Assembly (NCBI GenBank): GCA_003537575.1
Contig: DPRS01000004.1
Location: 4,355 to 68,354 of the forward strand
DNA: 64,000 bases
Source of the DNA: Oxalobacteraceae bacterium
GTDB taxonomy: Bacteria > Pseudomonadota > Gammaproteobacteria > Burkholderiales > Burkholderiaceae_D
Direction: 5' to 3'
The notes beneath the pieces were generated by a model. The model was not told the DNA's origin, searched no databases, and saw only the letters and a list, made by a program, of their open reading frames with translations. Within the stretch, counting starts at the first letter, position 1; each line of letters begins with the position of its first letter. Position numbers and translations under genes: made by a program. Below, piece by piece: positions 43,594 to 52,507 of this stretch.

Positions 43594-44184
43594 TTATCTT
43601 TTTCCTTGATTCCCTTGCGCGGCGCGATCGCCGAACCAGTGCAGTTCCAGGCATTCGCGCAGGCGCAGCCGGGCCCGGTACAGCATGACCCAGGCATTGG
43701 ACGCCGAAATATCCAGCTCCCTGCAGATTTCCTCGGTGTCCAGTTCCAGCCACTCACGCATCATGAAAATGCGCGCAGCCCTGGGCGGAAGCTTTTCCAG
43801 GCACAATTCCAGCATCCTGAAAAAATCCTGTTGTTCCAGCGCGGCATCCGGGTTGCCCCAGTGGCGCGGTCTTTGCATGGGATGGCCGTCGGCGGCGAAC
43901 AAGGCATCGACCTGTTCCTGGCCGAGGTCGTCGTCGAGGGTATCATCGAGGCGGCAGGTGCGGCGGGTGCTGCGCAAGGCATCGACGATCTTGTGCTTCA
44001 TGATGCCGATGACATAGGTGCGCAGGGAAGACTGACCGGCGTAGCCGTCGGGCTTTTCCAGCACGGCCATCAGGGCATCCTGCACCACGTCATCGGCCAG
44101 GCTGTCGTTGCGCAATTGCAGGCGGGCGAAGCGCACCAGCGTCGGGCGCAGGGATTCCAGTTGTTCTGTTATAGGGTTAAGCAT
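43594..44184 (-). CDS. ECF-family RNA polymerase sigma factor
   Basis: The 196-residue sigma factor has region 2 (LADDVVQDALMAVLEKP, SLRTYVIGIMKHKIVDALR) and region 4 (LPPRAARIFMMREWLELDTEEICRELDIS in parts, NAWVMLYRARLRLRECLE). The start is ATG 44184; the longer frame upstream runs antisense over argB. It forms an operon with its zf-HC2 anti-sigma factor and a CWC protein, divergent from argB. The stimulus is unknown. Confidence 0.93.
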   Translation of the reverse strand: MLNPITEQLESLRPTLVRFARLQLRNDSLADDVVQDALMAVLEKPDGYAGQSSLRTYVIGIMKHKIVDALRSTRRTCRLDDTLDDDLGQEQVDALFAADGHPMQRPRHWGNPDAALEQQDFFRMLELCLEKLPPRAARIFMMREWLELDTEEICRELDISASNAWVMLYRARLRLRECLELHWFGDRAAQGNQGKR

Positions 44185-44305
44185 GATGTTGCGATTGCCA
44201 GTTGGCCCAAAGACTAGCGGATTAACCGGGGAAACACAAGAAAATCGCCGGGAAAAACCTGCGCATTCGCTGTAAAATCGCGGAAATATTTTTTCAGGAT
44301 CTGCC

Positions 44306-45208
44306 ATGATTACCCAAGACACTGATCTCGCTACCGTATCGCCGCAAATCAAGGCCGAGATCCTCGCCCAGGCGCTGCCGTACATCCGCAAATTCCACGG
44401 CAAGACCATTGTCGTCAAATACGGCGGCAATGCCATGACCGAAGAGCACCTGAAGCACGGTTTTGCCCGTGATGTCATTTTGCTCAAACTGGTCGGCATG
44501 AACCCGGTGGTGGTGCATGGCGGCGGCCCGCAGATCGACAACGCCCTGAAGAAGATCGGCAAGCAGGGCAACTTCGTGCAGGGCATGCGCATCACTGACG
44601 AGGAAACGATGGAAGTGGTGGAGTGGGTGCTGGGCGGCGAAGTCCAGCAGGATATCGTCATGCTGATCAACCATTACGGCGGCCAGGCCGTCGGTCTGAC
44701 CGGCAAGGACGGCGGCCTGATCCGCGCACGCAAGATGCAGATGCCCGACAAGGAAAAGCCGGGCGAATTCCTCGACATCGGCTTCGTCGGCGAAATCGAG
44801 GCGATCAACCCGGCGGTGGTGAAGGCCCTGCAGGACGACGCCTTCATTCCCATCATTTCGCCGATCGGCTTCGGCGAGGATGGTCAGGCTTACAACATCA
44901 ATGCGGATGTGGTGGCCGGCAAGATCGCCGAAATCCTGCGGGCGGAAAAGCTCATCATGATGACCAATATTGCCGGCGTGCAGGACAAGAAAGGCCAACT
45001 GGTGACCGACCTGTCCGCGCGCGAGATCGACGAGATGTTCGCCGACGGCACCATCTCCGGCGGCATGCTGCCGAAGATTTCCTCGGCGCTGGAGGCCGCC
45101 CGCTCGGGCGTCAACACCGTGCACATCATCGATGGCCGCATCGAGCATTCGCTCCTGCTGGAAGTGCTGACCGAGCAGGCCTTCGGCACCATGATCCGTT
45201 CGCATTGA
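44306..45208 (+). CDS. argB: Acetylglutamate kinase ArgB
   Basis: ArgB catalyses the second step of arginine biosynthesis. The 300-residue amino-acid-kinase-fold product has TIVVKYGGNAM, VVHGGGPQIDNAL, TGKDGGLIRARK, NINADVVAGKIAEIL and GVNTVHIIDGRIEHSLLLE. A TAAAAT box at 44273-44278 is a possible -10. The stop overlaps the TTG start of the next gene. Confidence 0.98.
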   Translation: MITQDTDLATVSPQIKAEILAQALPYIRKFHGKTIVVKYGGNAMTEEHLKHGFARDVILLKLVGMNPVVVHGGGPQIDNALKKIGKQGNFVQGMRITDEETMEVVEWVLGGEVQQDIVMLINHYGGQAVGLTGKDGGLIRARKMQMPDKEKPGEFLDIGFVGEIEAINPAVVKALQDDAFIPIISPIGFGEDGQAYNINADVVAGKIAEILRAEKLIMMTNIAGVQDKKGQLVTDLSAREIDEMFADGTISGGMLPKISSALEAARSGVNTVHIIDGRIEHSLLLEVLTEQAFGTMIRSH

Positions 45209-45903
45209 TTACCTGGCTGTTCGACCTCGACAATACCCTGCACAACGCCTCGCACGCGATCTTCCCGGCGATCCACGCCAACATGAACGCGTACCTGGCG
45301 CAGGTGCTGGGCGACGGCGAGACCCCGGCCGACCCGGCGCATGTCAACGCCGTGCGCAACCATTACTGGAAACGCTACGGCGCCACCCTGCTCGGAATGA
45401 TCCGTCATCACGACGTGCGGGCGGAAGATTTCCTGCGCGAGGCGCACCGTTTCGACGATCTTTTCGACATGATCCGCGCCGAGCGCGGCCTGGTGCGCCT
45501 GCTGCAGCGCCTGCCGGGGCGCAAGATCCTGCTGACCAATGCCCCGCGCCGTTATTCGCAGGAGGTGGTGCGCCACCTCGGCCTGCACCGTCATTTCGCC
45601 CACCACGTGCCGATCGAAGCCATGTGGGTGCATCGCCAGCTGCGTCCCAAGCCGTCGAAGATCCTGCTGAAGAAGCTGCTGAAGCAATACCGCATCGCGC
45701 CCGGCCAGACCATCCTGGTGGAAGACACCGTCGCCAACCTGAAGTCGGCCAAGAGCCTGGGCTTGCGCACCGCCTGGATCACCGGCTACATGTCCGCCGG
45801 TGCGCCGACGTCGACGCGCCACGTTACAAAGCTCCCCGCTTATGTCGATGTCAAAGTAAAATCCGTGCGAAGACTTCCCGCCAGCCTGTCCCGGCTGCGC
45901 TGA
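45205..45903 (+). CDS. HAD-superfamily pyrimidine 5'-nucleotidase
   Basis: The 232-residue HAD phosphatase has the nucleophile motif WLFDLDNTLHNA at the N-terminus, LLTNAPRRYS (motif II) near residue 112, Lys in RPKPSKILLKKLL and ILVEDTVANLKSAK (motif IV). Members of this group (SDT1/YjjG-like) dephosphorylate pyrimidine nucleotides. The start is the TTG at 45205, which overlaps the argB stop (TTGA). It is followed by slmA. Confidence 0.9.
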   Translation: MITWLFDLDNTLHNASHAIFPAIHANMNAYLAQVLGDGETPADPAHVNAVRNHYWKRYGATLLGMIRHHDVRAEDFLREAHRFDDLFDMIRAERGLVRLLQRLPGRKILLTNAPRRYSQEVVRHLGLHRHFAHHVPIEAMWVHRQLRPKPSKILLKKLLKQYRIAPGQTILVEDTVANLKSAKSLGLRTAWITGYMSAGAPTSTRHVTKLPAYVDVKVKSVRRLPASLSRLR

Positions 45904-45935
45904 CCGCCTATCAACCGCTGACAGATCGAACCTCC

Positions 45936-46511
45936 ATGGCCACTACCAAACCGGGCGAACGCAAGCTGCAGATCCTGCAAACCCTGGCTTCCATGCTGGA
46001 GCAGCCGAAGGGCGAAAAAATCACTACCGCCGCCCTCGCGGCGCGGCTGGAAGTGTCGGAGGCGGCGCTGTACCGGCACTTCGCCAGCAAGGCGCAGATG
46101 TTCGAAGGACTGATTGAATTCATCGAGTCGACCGTGTTCGGCCTCATCAACCAGATCACCGAGCGCGAGGAAAACGGCTTGCAGCAGGCGCATGCGATCG
46201 CCGCCATGCTGCTCAATTTCGCCGAGCGCAATCCCGGCATGACGCGGGTGATCATCGGCGACGCCCTGGTCAATGAAAACGAACGGCTGCAGGCGCGCAT
46301 GAACCAGTTCATCGAGCGCATCGAGCTGGCCTTAAAGCAGGCGCTGCGCCTGGCGGCTACCCAAGGGCAGGCCGACGAGGCGCATGCCGCCGCCCGCGCC
46401 GGCATGATCACCAGCTATGTCGTCGGCCGCTGGCACCGTTTCGCCAAGACCGGCTTCAAGCATAGCCTGGCGGATGGCACGCCGGCGCAGCTGGCGATGC
46501 TGCTGACCTGA
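45936..46511 (+). CDS. slmA: Nucleoid occlusion factor SlmA (TetR family)
   Basis: SlmA is a DNA-bound FtsZ antagonist that blocks septation over the nucleoid. The 191-residue product begins KPGERKLQILQTLASMLEQP and has the HTH ITTAALAARLEVSEAALYRHFASKAQMFEGLIEF (split), then ERNPGMTRVIIGDALVNENERL, which is characteristic of SlmA rather than generic TetR. ATG 45936 is chosen because the upstream frame overlaps the HAD gene. Confidence 0.95.
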   Translation: MATTKPGERKLQILQTLASMLEQPKGEKITTAALAARLEVSEAALYRHFASKAQMFEGLIEFIESTVFGLINQITEREENGLQQAHAIAAMLLNFAERNPGMTRVIIGDALVNENERLQARMNQFIERIELALKQALRLAATQGQADEAHAAARAGMITSYVVGRWHRFAKTGFKHSLADGTPAQLAMLLT

Positions 46512-46568
46512 GTCCGGCCGCTCCTGGCAGGCGGCTAGCCGATATCCAGCATTCAGTTTCGCAATTCC

Positions 46569-48425
46569 ATGTCTTCACCGACCCAGTTTCCGTCCGCCGC
46601 CGCAGGGCAAGGCATGGAGTGCTTTGCCCTGCTCGACGACGCCGGCGCCACTGCAGCACGCTCGCGCCTGTACACCGGCCACGCCGGCACGCTGGCCTGC
46701 GCCGATGCCGCGCAATTGCCGGATTTTCTCGAAAACATGCAGCATGCGCTGGCGCAGGGAGGGCATGCGCTGGCGCTGTTCGATTACGAACTGGGCGCGC
46801 AAATGCAAGGCATTGCCGCGCGCCCCGACCGTGCGCCGCTTGCCCAGGTATTGTTGTTCAGCGAGTGCCGCAGGCTGACAGCAGGTGAGGCCGAGCAGTG
46901 GCTGGCGCAGCGGGAAGCGGAGGAGGACCGGCGTCCCGCCGGCATCGCCGGCCTGCGTTCCAGCATCGACGAGCCGCAATTCCATGATGCGATCGCCCGC
47001 ATTCACCGCTACCTCGAAGCGGGCGACACTTACCAGGTCAACTATACCTACCGCCTGCGCTTCGATGCGTACGGCGAGCCGGTCGCGCTGTACCGGCGCC
47101 TGCGCGCCAGCCAGCCGGTGCCCTATGGCGCGCTGATCGCGCTGCCGGACGGCGGCACGATCCTGTCCTTCTCGCCCGAGCTGTTCGTGCGCAATGACAG
47201 CGGCCAATTGACAGCCCGCCCGATGAAGGGCACGGCGGCCGCCAGCGGCGACGCAGCGCAGGATGCCGGACGGGCGCAAGCCCTGGCCGCCGATCCGAAA
47301 AACCGCGCGGAAAACCTGATGATCGTCGACCTTTTGCGCAACGACCTCGGTCGCATCGCGCAGCCGGGCACCGTGCGGGTGCCGCAACTGTTCGAGGTCA
47401 GCCGCTACGGCCAGGTTCTGCAGATGACTTCGACGGTCTGCGCGAGCGTGCGCGCGGAAGTCACGCTGGCGCAACTGCTGACGGCGCTGTACCCCTGCGG
47501 CTCGATTACCGGCGCGCCCAAGCGGCGCACCATGCAAATCATCCGCGAACTGGAGCCGGATGCGCGCGGCTGGTATACCGGCGCAATCGGCTGGTTCGAC
47601 GCCGCCAGGGAAGGGCAGCGCATCGGCGACTTTTGCCTGTCGGTGCCGATCCGCACCCTGGCGCTGCAGGCGCCGCAAGGCGGCGTGCGCGCGGGGGAAA
47701 TGGGCGTCGGTGCCGGCATCGTGTATGACAGCGATGCCGCCCAGGAGTATGCCGAATGCCTGCTGAAGGCGCGCTTCCTCACCGGCCTCACGCAGGATTT
47801 CGAACTGCTGGAAACCCTGCAGGCCAGCGCAGCGGGCTGCCCTTACCTGGAGCGGCACCTGCGGCGCCTGCGCGCTTCCGCGCTGTACTTCGGTTTCGCC
47901 TTCAACGAGCCAGCGCTGTGCGCACAGCTGCACTGGGCATGCGCTGCGCTGCCGCCTGGCGCGCATCGCCTGCGCCTGGCCTTGCGGCAGGATGGCTGTG
48001 CCTCGATTCAGACCGCGCCGCTGGCCCCGCTGGCGCAACCGGTGAAAGTGCTGCTGGCGCCGCAGCCAATGCGTTCGGATGATCTCTTCCTGCGTCACAA
48101 GACCACGCTGCGCCAGACCTACGACGCCGCCTGGAAGCAGGCCGAGGCCCAGGGCGCATTCGACATGCTGTTCCACAATGAAGCCGGCGAATTGACCGAA
48201 GGCGCGCGCAGCAACCTGTTCATCAAGCTGCATGGCCGCTGGCTGACCCCGCCGGTATCGGCCGGCCTGCTGCCCGGCGTGATGCGCGCGGTTCTGCTGG
48301 ACGACCCGGCATGGCAAGCTGTCGAAGCGCCCATTACTCTTGCGGACCTGCACGCCGCCGAAGAGATCGTCGTCTGCAATGCGCTGCGCGGCGCCTTGCG
48401 CGCCACGCTTCCCGCATCTGCCTGA
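46569..48425 (+). CDS. pabB: Fused aminodeoxychorismate synthase / lyase (PabB-PabC)
   Basis: The 618-residue protein makes p-aminobenzoate for folate. Residues about 1-390 are PabB: GDTYQVNYTYRLRF, RPMKGTAAASGD with catalytic Lys, ADPKNRAENLMIVDLLRNDLGRI in parts, YPCGSITGAPKRRTM and GEMGVGAGIVYDSD. Residues about 400-615 are PabC, a fold-type IV PLP lyase: LLETLQA, YLERHLRRLRASA, PLP-Lys in RHKTTLRQTYD and EAGELTEGARSNLFI. The fusion is common in Burkholderiales. Confidence 0.95.
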   Translation: MSSPTQFPSAAAGQGMECFALLDDAGATAARSRLYTGHAGTLACADAAQLPDFLENMQHALAQGGHALALFDYELGAQMQGIAARPDRAPLAQVLLFSECRRLTAGEAEQWLAQREAEEDRRPAGIAGLRSSIDEPQFHDAIARIHRYLEAGDTYQVNYTYRLRFDAYGEPVALYRRLRASQPVPYGALIALPDGGTILSFSPELFVRNDSGQLTARPMKGTAAASGDAAQDAGRAQALAADPKNRAENLMIVDLLRNDLGRIAQPGTVRVPQLFEVSRYGQVLQMTSTVCASVRAEVTLAQLLTALYPCGSITGAPKRRTMQIIRELEPDARGWYTGAIGWFDAAREGQRIGDFCLSVPIRTLALQAPQGGVRAGEMGVGAGIVYDSDAAQEYAECLLKARFLTGLTQDFELLETLQASAAGCPYLERHLRRLRASALYFGFAFNEPALCAQLHWACAALPPGAHRLRLALRQDGCASIQTAPLAPLAQPVKVLLAPQPMRSDDLFLRHKTTLRQTYDAAWKQAEAQGAFDMLFHNEAGELTEGARSNLFIKLHGRWLTPPVSAGLLPGVMRAVLLDDPAWQAVEAPITLADLHAAEEIVVCNALRGALRATLPASA

Positions 48426-48486
48426 ATTCTCTCCAATCCACTGATGTGTCGCCCGGTTCCCTGGCATGACTGGTATTTCGGCCGGT

Positions 48487-48524
48487 AACTGGCAATATGG
48501 CCAGTTCTGGTCGATTGGCCAGTG
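48487..48524. promoter_or_regulatory. ACTGGC/GCCAGT repeats upstream of the PHB depolymerase
   Basis: A perfect dyad AACTGGC-(6)-GCCAGTT spans 48487-48506, and a further GGCCAGTG lies at 48517-48524. Another ACTGG occurs just before at about 48470. Clustered half-sites 90-150 bases before the gene look like an operator, but the binding protein is unknown. Confidence 0.4.
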
Positions 48525-48616
48525 TCATTTTCCCGATTGCAGTCTTACGATCGTTGCGAGGCAAAAAAACCATAAACCTCGCCCCTATAGGGAAATCCAT
48601 TCAAGGAGACAATGAT

Positions 48617-50317
48617 ATGCAGATGAAAAAAACACTGCGCGTCACGGCTGCCCTGCTGCTAGGCATCAGCGTGTCGGCTTCCGCCTTCGCGCTGACCCCT
48701 GGTAGCGGCACCTGGGTCAAGGAAACGGCGACATATGGCACGCCGACCCTGAAAGATGCATATGTTTATGTTCCGAAGAATTCTGCGCCGGAAGTGCTCG
48801 TCGGCAAGCGCGCCCTGATGCTGAGCCTGCATGGCTGCGGCATGACCGCGCCGACCAGCGTGATCGACAAACGCTTCAACTGGGAAGCGACGGCGGAAAA
48901 ATACGGCATGGTGGTGGTGGCCCCGACCGTGCCTTCCGGCACCAGCGCAACGCGCGTTGCCGGCGGCTGCTGGGACTGGTTCGGCGCCGCGCACAATCGC
49001 AATTCCCGCGATGCCGTGCCTCTGCTGAAGCTGATCGACGCCATCAAGGCGCGCAGCAACCTCGACATCGACCCCAACCAGATCTATGTCAGCGGCCTGT
49101 CTTCCGGCGCTGGCGAAGCCCACGTACTGGGCTGCTCCTTCCCCGACTATTTTGCCGGCGTAGCGCCGAACGCCGCACCGACCCTGGGGGCGGAAGCGGG
49201 TGACATTTCGGTTCCGCCGAAACGCTCGGCCCAACAAGTGGTCGATACCTGCCGCGCAATCAACGGCAACCAGTTCAATACGTACTTCAATACGCAGATT
49301 TATGCGGCCGTCTATGGCGACAAGGATTACCTGGTGCTGCCCGCGCATAACGTGCGCAATGTCGAAGGCATGAAACAACTTTATGGCGCCACGATCGATG
49401 GCGGCAAGGCAAGCATCGACGGCGGCGGTTCGGTCCAGTACTGGAATGACAACAAAGGCCAGGTGCGCATTTCCGACATGGTCGTGGCCGGCATGGGGCA
49501 CGCCTGGCCGGCAGGACCTGGCGCCACCCCGAACACCGCCTGGGTTGATTCCACACGGGTGAACTATCCCGTCTATGTCACGAAGTTTTTCTTTGATAAC
49601 AACCTGCGTGTCAACAAGTGGAAGATTTCCTGCTCGGTTGCCGTCCCCAACGCTACCAGCGCCACGGTATCGGCTTCGGCCACCGCAGCGGCAGGCGCCA
49701 CCATCGCCAGCTACAAGGTAGCCCTGCAAGGAAAGACGCCGGTCAATGACACTGCCGCCGGTAGCGGCGTCAGCATGAGCAAAACCTACACATTAGGCAA
49801 TGGCCCTTATACCGGCACTGTCACTGCGGTCGATTCCAAGGGCGCCGAGTCGGAAGCCTGCGTGCTGCCACCCTTCCAGGTAGGCGCGCTCGATCCGCTC
49901 TATCCGCCGACCAATATCCAGGCTAACGGCATTTCCTCCACTGCCATCAAGCTGACCTGGACTGCGGCTGCCGGCGCCGTCGCCTATGACGTCACCCGCG
50001 GCAGCATCGTCATCCATGTCACCGGCACCGAAGCCACGGATTCCGGCCTGGCGCCGAATCAGAGCTATACCTATACGGTGACTGCGATTGACGCCGGCGG
50101 GCGGCGCGCCTCCTCCGGCGCAGTGACAGGCAAGACTCAGCCTGTCACCTATACGGAAACCGTCACGGCGACCGTCACCGGCCACTATGCGGCCGGCCGC
50201 CTGAACGTCAACCAGTACCTGCAGCTGGGGGCGAAGTATGGTTATAACGCTTCGATGACGCTGTACAAGTGCGAAGGCAGCTGGACCAATTCGTCCAGCT
50301 GCGGTCCGCTGCAATAA
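48617..50317 (+). CDS. Secreted poly(3-hydroxybutyrate) depolymerase with FnIII domain
   Basis: The 566-residue precursor has a Sec signal (MQMKKTLRVTAALLLGISV, cleavage near AFA-L, residue 25). The catalytic domain (about 35-335) is of the LpqC/PHB-depolymerase type: LMLSLHGCGMT (oxyanion), lipase box GLSSGAGEA with Ser near 160, Asp in YGDKDYLVLP and His in GMGHAWPAGPG. A bridging Ig-like segment and a fibronectin-III domain (YPPTNIQANGISSTAIKLTW onward, about 430-515) follow, then a short C-terminal tail with Cys. It would degrade extracellular polyhydroxybutyrate. AAGGAGAC lies 7 bases before the ATG. A terminator follows. Confidence 0.92.
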   Translation: MQMKKTLRVTAALLLGISVSASAFALTPGSGTWVKETATYGTPTLKDAYVYVPKNSAPEVLVGKRALMLSLHGCGMTAPTSVIDKRFNWEATAEKYGMVVVAPTVPSGTSATRVAGGCWDWFGAAHNRNSRDAVPLLKLIDAIKARSNLDIDPNQIYVSGLSSGAGEAHVLGCSFPDYFAGVAPNAAPTLGAEAGDISVPPKRSAQQVVDTCRAINGNQFNTYFNTQIYAAVYGDKDYLVLPAHNVRNVEGMKQLYGATIDGGKASIDGGGSVQYWNDNKGQVRISDMVVAGMGHAWPAGPGATPNTAWVDSTRVNYPVYVTKFFFDNNLRVNKWKISCSVAVPNATSATVSASATAAAGATIASYKVALQGKTPVNDTAAGSGVSMSKTYTLGNGPYTGTVTAVDSKGAESEACVLPPFQVGALDPLYPPTNIQANGISSTAIKLTWTAAAGAVAYDVTRGSIVIHVTGTEATDSGLAPNQSYTYTVTAIDAGGRRASSGAVTGKTQPVTYTETVTATVTGHYAAGRLNVNQYLQLGAKYGYNASMTLYKCEGSWTNSSSCGPLQ

Positions 50318-50377
50318 GCTTCCTTTGGACGCTGCTTCCAGCCTGGCTGGAGCGGCGCTGGCCCCATGCCAGGTTGG

Positions 50378-50407
50378 CCAGTCGGCAGTCGCCGGCTGGT
50401 CTTTTTT
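50378..50407 (+). terminator. Rho-independent terminator after PHB depolymerase
   Basis: Stem CCAGTCGGC / GCCGGCTGG (9 bp, one G-T pair), loop AGTC, followed by TCTTTTTTG. It lies 61 bases after the stop codon. Confidence 0.8.
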
Positions 50408-50423
50408 GTTTATAAGAGGGCCA

Positions 50424-50624
50424 TCAGTCGCTCAAGGCCTGTTTGGCAGCCTCTTCTGGCGTCAGTCCTTCGTAGAACAGATCCGTGAACCACTCCACCT
50501 GTTCTTCAATATGTTCCTGGGCCTGGGCCAGGGTGGCGCCGCCCGCTACCAGGAAGCCTTCCACCTCGGTGCACCACTTGATCAGCGCTTCCGTTTCCGG
50601 GTCCAGTTTTTCCTTTTTGGCCAT
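50424..50624 (-). CDS. Small conserved-looking acidic protein
   Basis: The 66-residue protein starts MAKKEKLDPETEALIKWCTEVEGFLVAGG (split here for length) and ends LTPEEAAKQALSD. It is acidic and helical with one Cys, and has no membrane segment. The start at 50624 removes 47 unlikely residues from the longest frame; AAGGTG precedes it. It is downstream of the moeB-type gene in the same direction. I do not recognise the family. Confidence 0.6.
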   Translation of the reverse strand: MAKKEKLDPETEALIKWCTEVEGFLVAGGATLAQAQEHIEEQVEWFTDLFYEGLTPEEAAKQALSD

Positions 50625-50682
50625 GGCCTTCACCTTTGTATCGATTGGGTAATCATGCATCCGCCGATCGTCTGTGAGCGAA

Positions 50683-51441
50683 TCACGGCGACTTCGGCGA
50701 ATGACACACCAGGCATTGCTCGTTGCGCCGGATGCTGATGCCGGTCCATTCCATGTTACGCGCATCCAGCATCAGCAAACGGCCCGCCAGCGGTTCTCCG
50801 ATGCCGGCAATCAGCTTCAAGGCCTCGGCCGCCTGCATGGCGCCGATGATCCCCACCAGCGGCGCAAACACGCCCATGGTCGAGCATTGCACTTCCTCGA
50901 ACTGCTGGTCCGGCGGGAACAGGCAGGCATAGCAGGGCGTGTCGCCGCCGCGCGGATCGAACACGCTCACCTGCCCATCGAAGCGGATCGCCGCGCCCGA
51001 GACCAGCGGCACCCCGTGCGCCACGCAGGCGCGATTGATCGCATGCCGGGTGGCGAAGTTGTCGCTGCAATCGAGCACCACGCTGGCGTTGCTGACCAGT
51101 TCAGCCAGCCGCTCGCCTTCGACGCGCTCCGCCAGCGCGGTAATGCGCACATCCGGATTGATTTTTTCCAGCGTCTGCCGGCCCGACTCCACCTTGGGCC
51201 GGCCGATGCGTTCGGTGGTGTGCAGGATTTGCCGTTGCAGATTGGTCAAGTCGACTTCATCGTTGTCCACCAGCGTCATGGCGCCGATGCCGGCCGAAGC
51301 CAGATAGAGCGCGGCGGGCGAACCGAGGCCGCCGGCGCCGATCACCAGCGCATGAGCGGCAAGGATCTTTTCCTGGCCTTCGATGCCGATTTCGTCGAGC
51401 AGGATGTGGCGGGAGTAGCGTAACAGCTGTTGGTCGTTCAT
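50683..51441 (-). CDS. moeB: HesA/MoeB/ThiF-family adenylyltransferase
   Basis: The 252-residue protein activates the C-terminal Gly-Gly of a sulfur-carrier protein (MoaD or ThiS) by adenylation. Features are RYSRHILLDEIGIEGQEK, ATP loop VIGAGGLGSPAALYLASAGIG, DLTNLQRQILH, DCSDNFATRHAIN, zinc cysteines CYACLF and CLVCHS, and CSTMGVFAPLVG. The start at 51441 fits the family. Whether its partner is MoaD or ThiS cannot be told here. Confidence 0.93.
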   Translation of the reverse strand: MNDQQLLRYSRHILLDEIGIEGQEKILAAHALVIGAGGLGSPAALYLASAGIGAMTLVDNDEVDLTNLQRQILHTTERIGRPKVESGRQTLEKINPDVRITALAERVEGERLAELVSNASVVLDCSDNFATRHAINRACVAHGVPLVSGAAIRFDGQVSVFDPRGGDTPCYACLFPPDQQFEEVQCSTMGVFAPLVGIIGAMQAAEALKLIAGIGEPLAGRLLMLDARNMEWTGISIRRNEQCLVCHSPKSP

Positions 51442-51484
51442 TATTGCTTTGGTGCTTGTCGAATCAGTCCGATAGTGTCGCACA

Positions 51485-51610
51485 CTACAGGCTGCTTGCG
51501 TGATTTGCCGGGATGGCGCCATCGCGCGATCCCCGGATCACTGCGGGATTTTCCGGATCGGCGCTGTCGTAGAGTTCGCCCGCAAGCATTTTTGCTTTCT
51601 CGGTTGCCAT
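51485..51610 (-). pseudogene. 5' remnant of a maltose O-acetyltransferase gene
   Basis: Reading leftwards from ATG 51610, with AGGAGA five bases upstream, the first 20 codons give MATEKAKMLAGELYDSADPE. This is the characteristic start of maltose/galactoside acetyltransferases (Maa/LacA). Similarity then ends and the frame stops after 41 codons, so the rest of the roughly 185-residue enzyme is gone. It lies directly upstream of the moeB-type gene in the same direction. Confidence 0.7.
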
Positions 51611-51701
51611 TACTTCTCCTGTGGCGCCAAAAATTCTTTCCTTTGACTTAGGGTAAGCTGCGCGCCGCTTGAACGGATGCGCTTGCGCGAGTTGTTATGT
51701 G

Positions 51702-52118
51702 TCACGCGCGTACATACACCATCGTTGCCTGCATGACCGCAATCACTTTGTAGTCATTTCCTGAGAAGGCGCGAACTTCGCCCGTGCAAACGGAGAGAAG
51801 CTTGCCTGAACTCGTTACCGTTCCGATTGCTAGGAATTTTTCGCCAAGCGCAGGCCGCATGAAGTTGATCTTGAATTCGGCGGTCACAACCTCGCACTCC
51901 GCTGGTGCTTTTGTCAGCGCTGCATAACCACATGCGTTGTCGACGATGCTGGTGATTGCGCCGGCGTGAATATACCCGTGTTGCTGCGAAAGCTTTGGGG
52001 AAAACGGCAATGCAATTTGCACTTCGCCGTCGGCAACCGAAACAAGCTGTGCGCCGAGAGTGGCCATCAGACCTTGCGAATTAAAACTGCCTGTGACGCG
52101 TTCCTGGATGTCGTTCAT
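51702..52118 (-). CDS. PaaI-like hotdog-fold thioesterase
   Basis: The 138-residue hotdog protein has the catalytic-site pattern SQQHGYIHAGAITSIVDNACGYAA (HGxxHxG) and later KINFMRPALGEKFLAIGTV. It probably hydrolyses acyl- or aryl-CoA. It is divergent from the DUF3141 gene across a 389-base gap. Confidence 0.9.
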   Translation of the reverse strand: MNDIQERVTGSFNSQGLMATLGAQLVSVADGEVQIALPFSPKLSQQHGYIHAGAITSIVDNACGYAALTKAPAECEVVTAEFKINFMRPALGEKFLAIGTVTSSGKLLSVCTGEVRAFSGNDYKVIAVMQATMVYVRA

Positions 52119-52507
52119 GAATGTGGTTCATCTGGTGGTGTCGTACTTGAAGATTCTATATGAAAATGAATTCGCGGCAGAGAATCCGCGTCCGGTCGAC
52201 AGGCTTGTCATTGATGGCGCGATTGAGTCGATCTGTCTTCGCAAAATCTTTCTGTCCCGAATAGATTGGGATCGTCACCCCTCCGGCGGGAACAATATCA
52301 ACATATCAGTGTCAGTTTTTGCAACGGTTAGATCCCGCGCGATGTACATGAGACTTTGCGTCAATAGGCCTCAGCCTTGCGCAGCTGGCGTTGACAGCCA
52401 TCGAGACGGAAATATTTCGATGCGCCTTCATTTGCCAATGCATCTCACTACCGGCTGCCGGTTTTCGACTTTCAATTTTCCAATTTTCCGACTTAGAGGC
52501 CTTCATC
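52119..52507. other. Divergent promoter region between thioesterase and DUF3141 genes
   Basis: No gene is supported. A TTGACA lies at 52391-52396 on the plus strand with a weak TATTTC 16 bases downstream, a plausible promoter for the DUF3141-pta-ack operon. The region is AT-richer than its surroundings. Confidence 0.4.
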
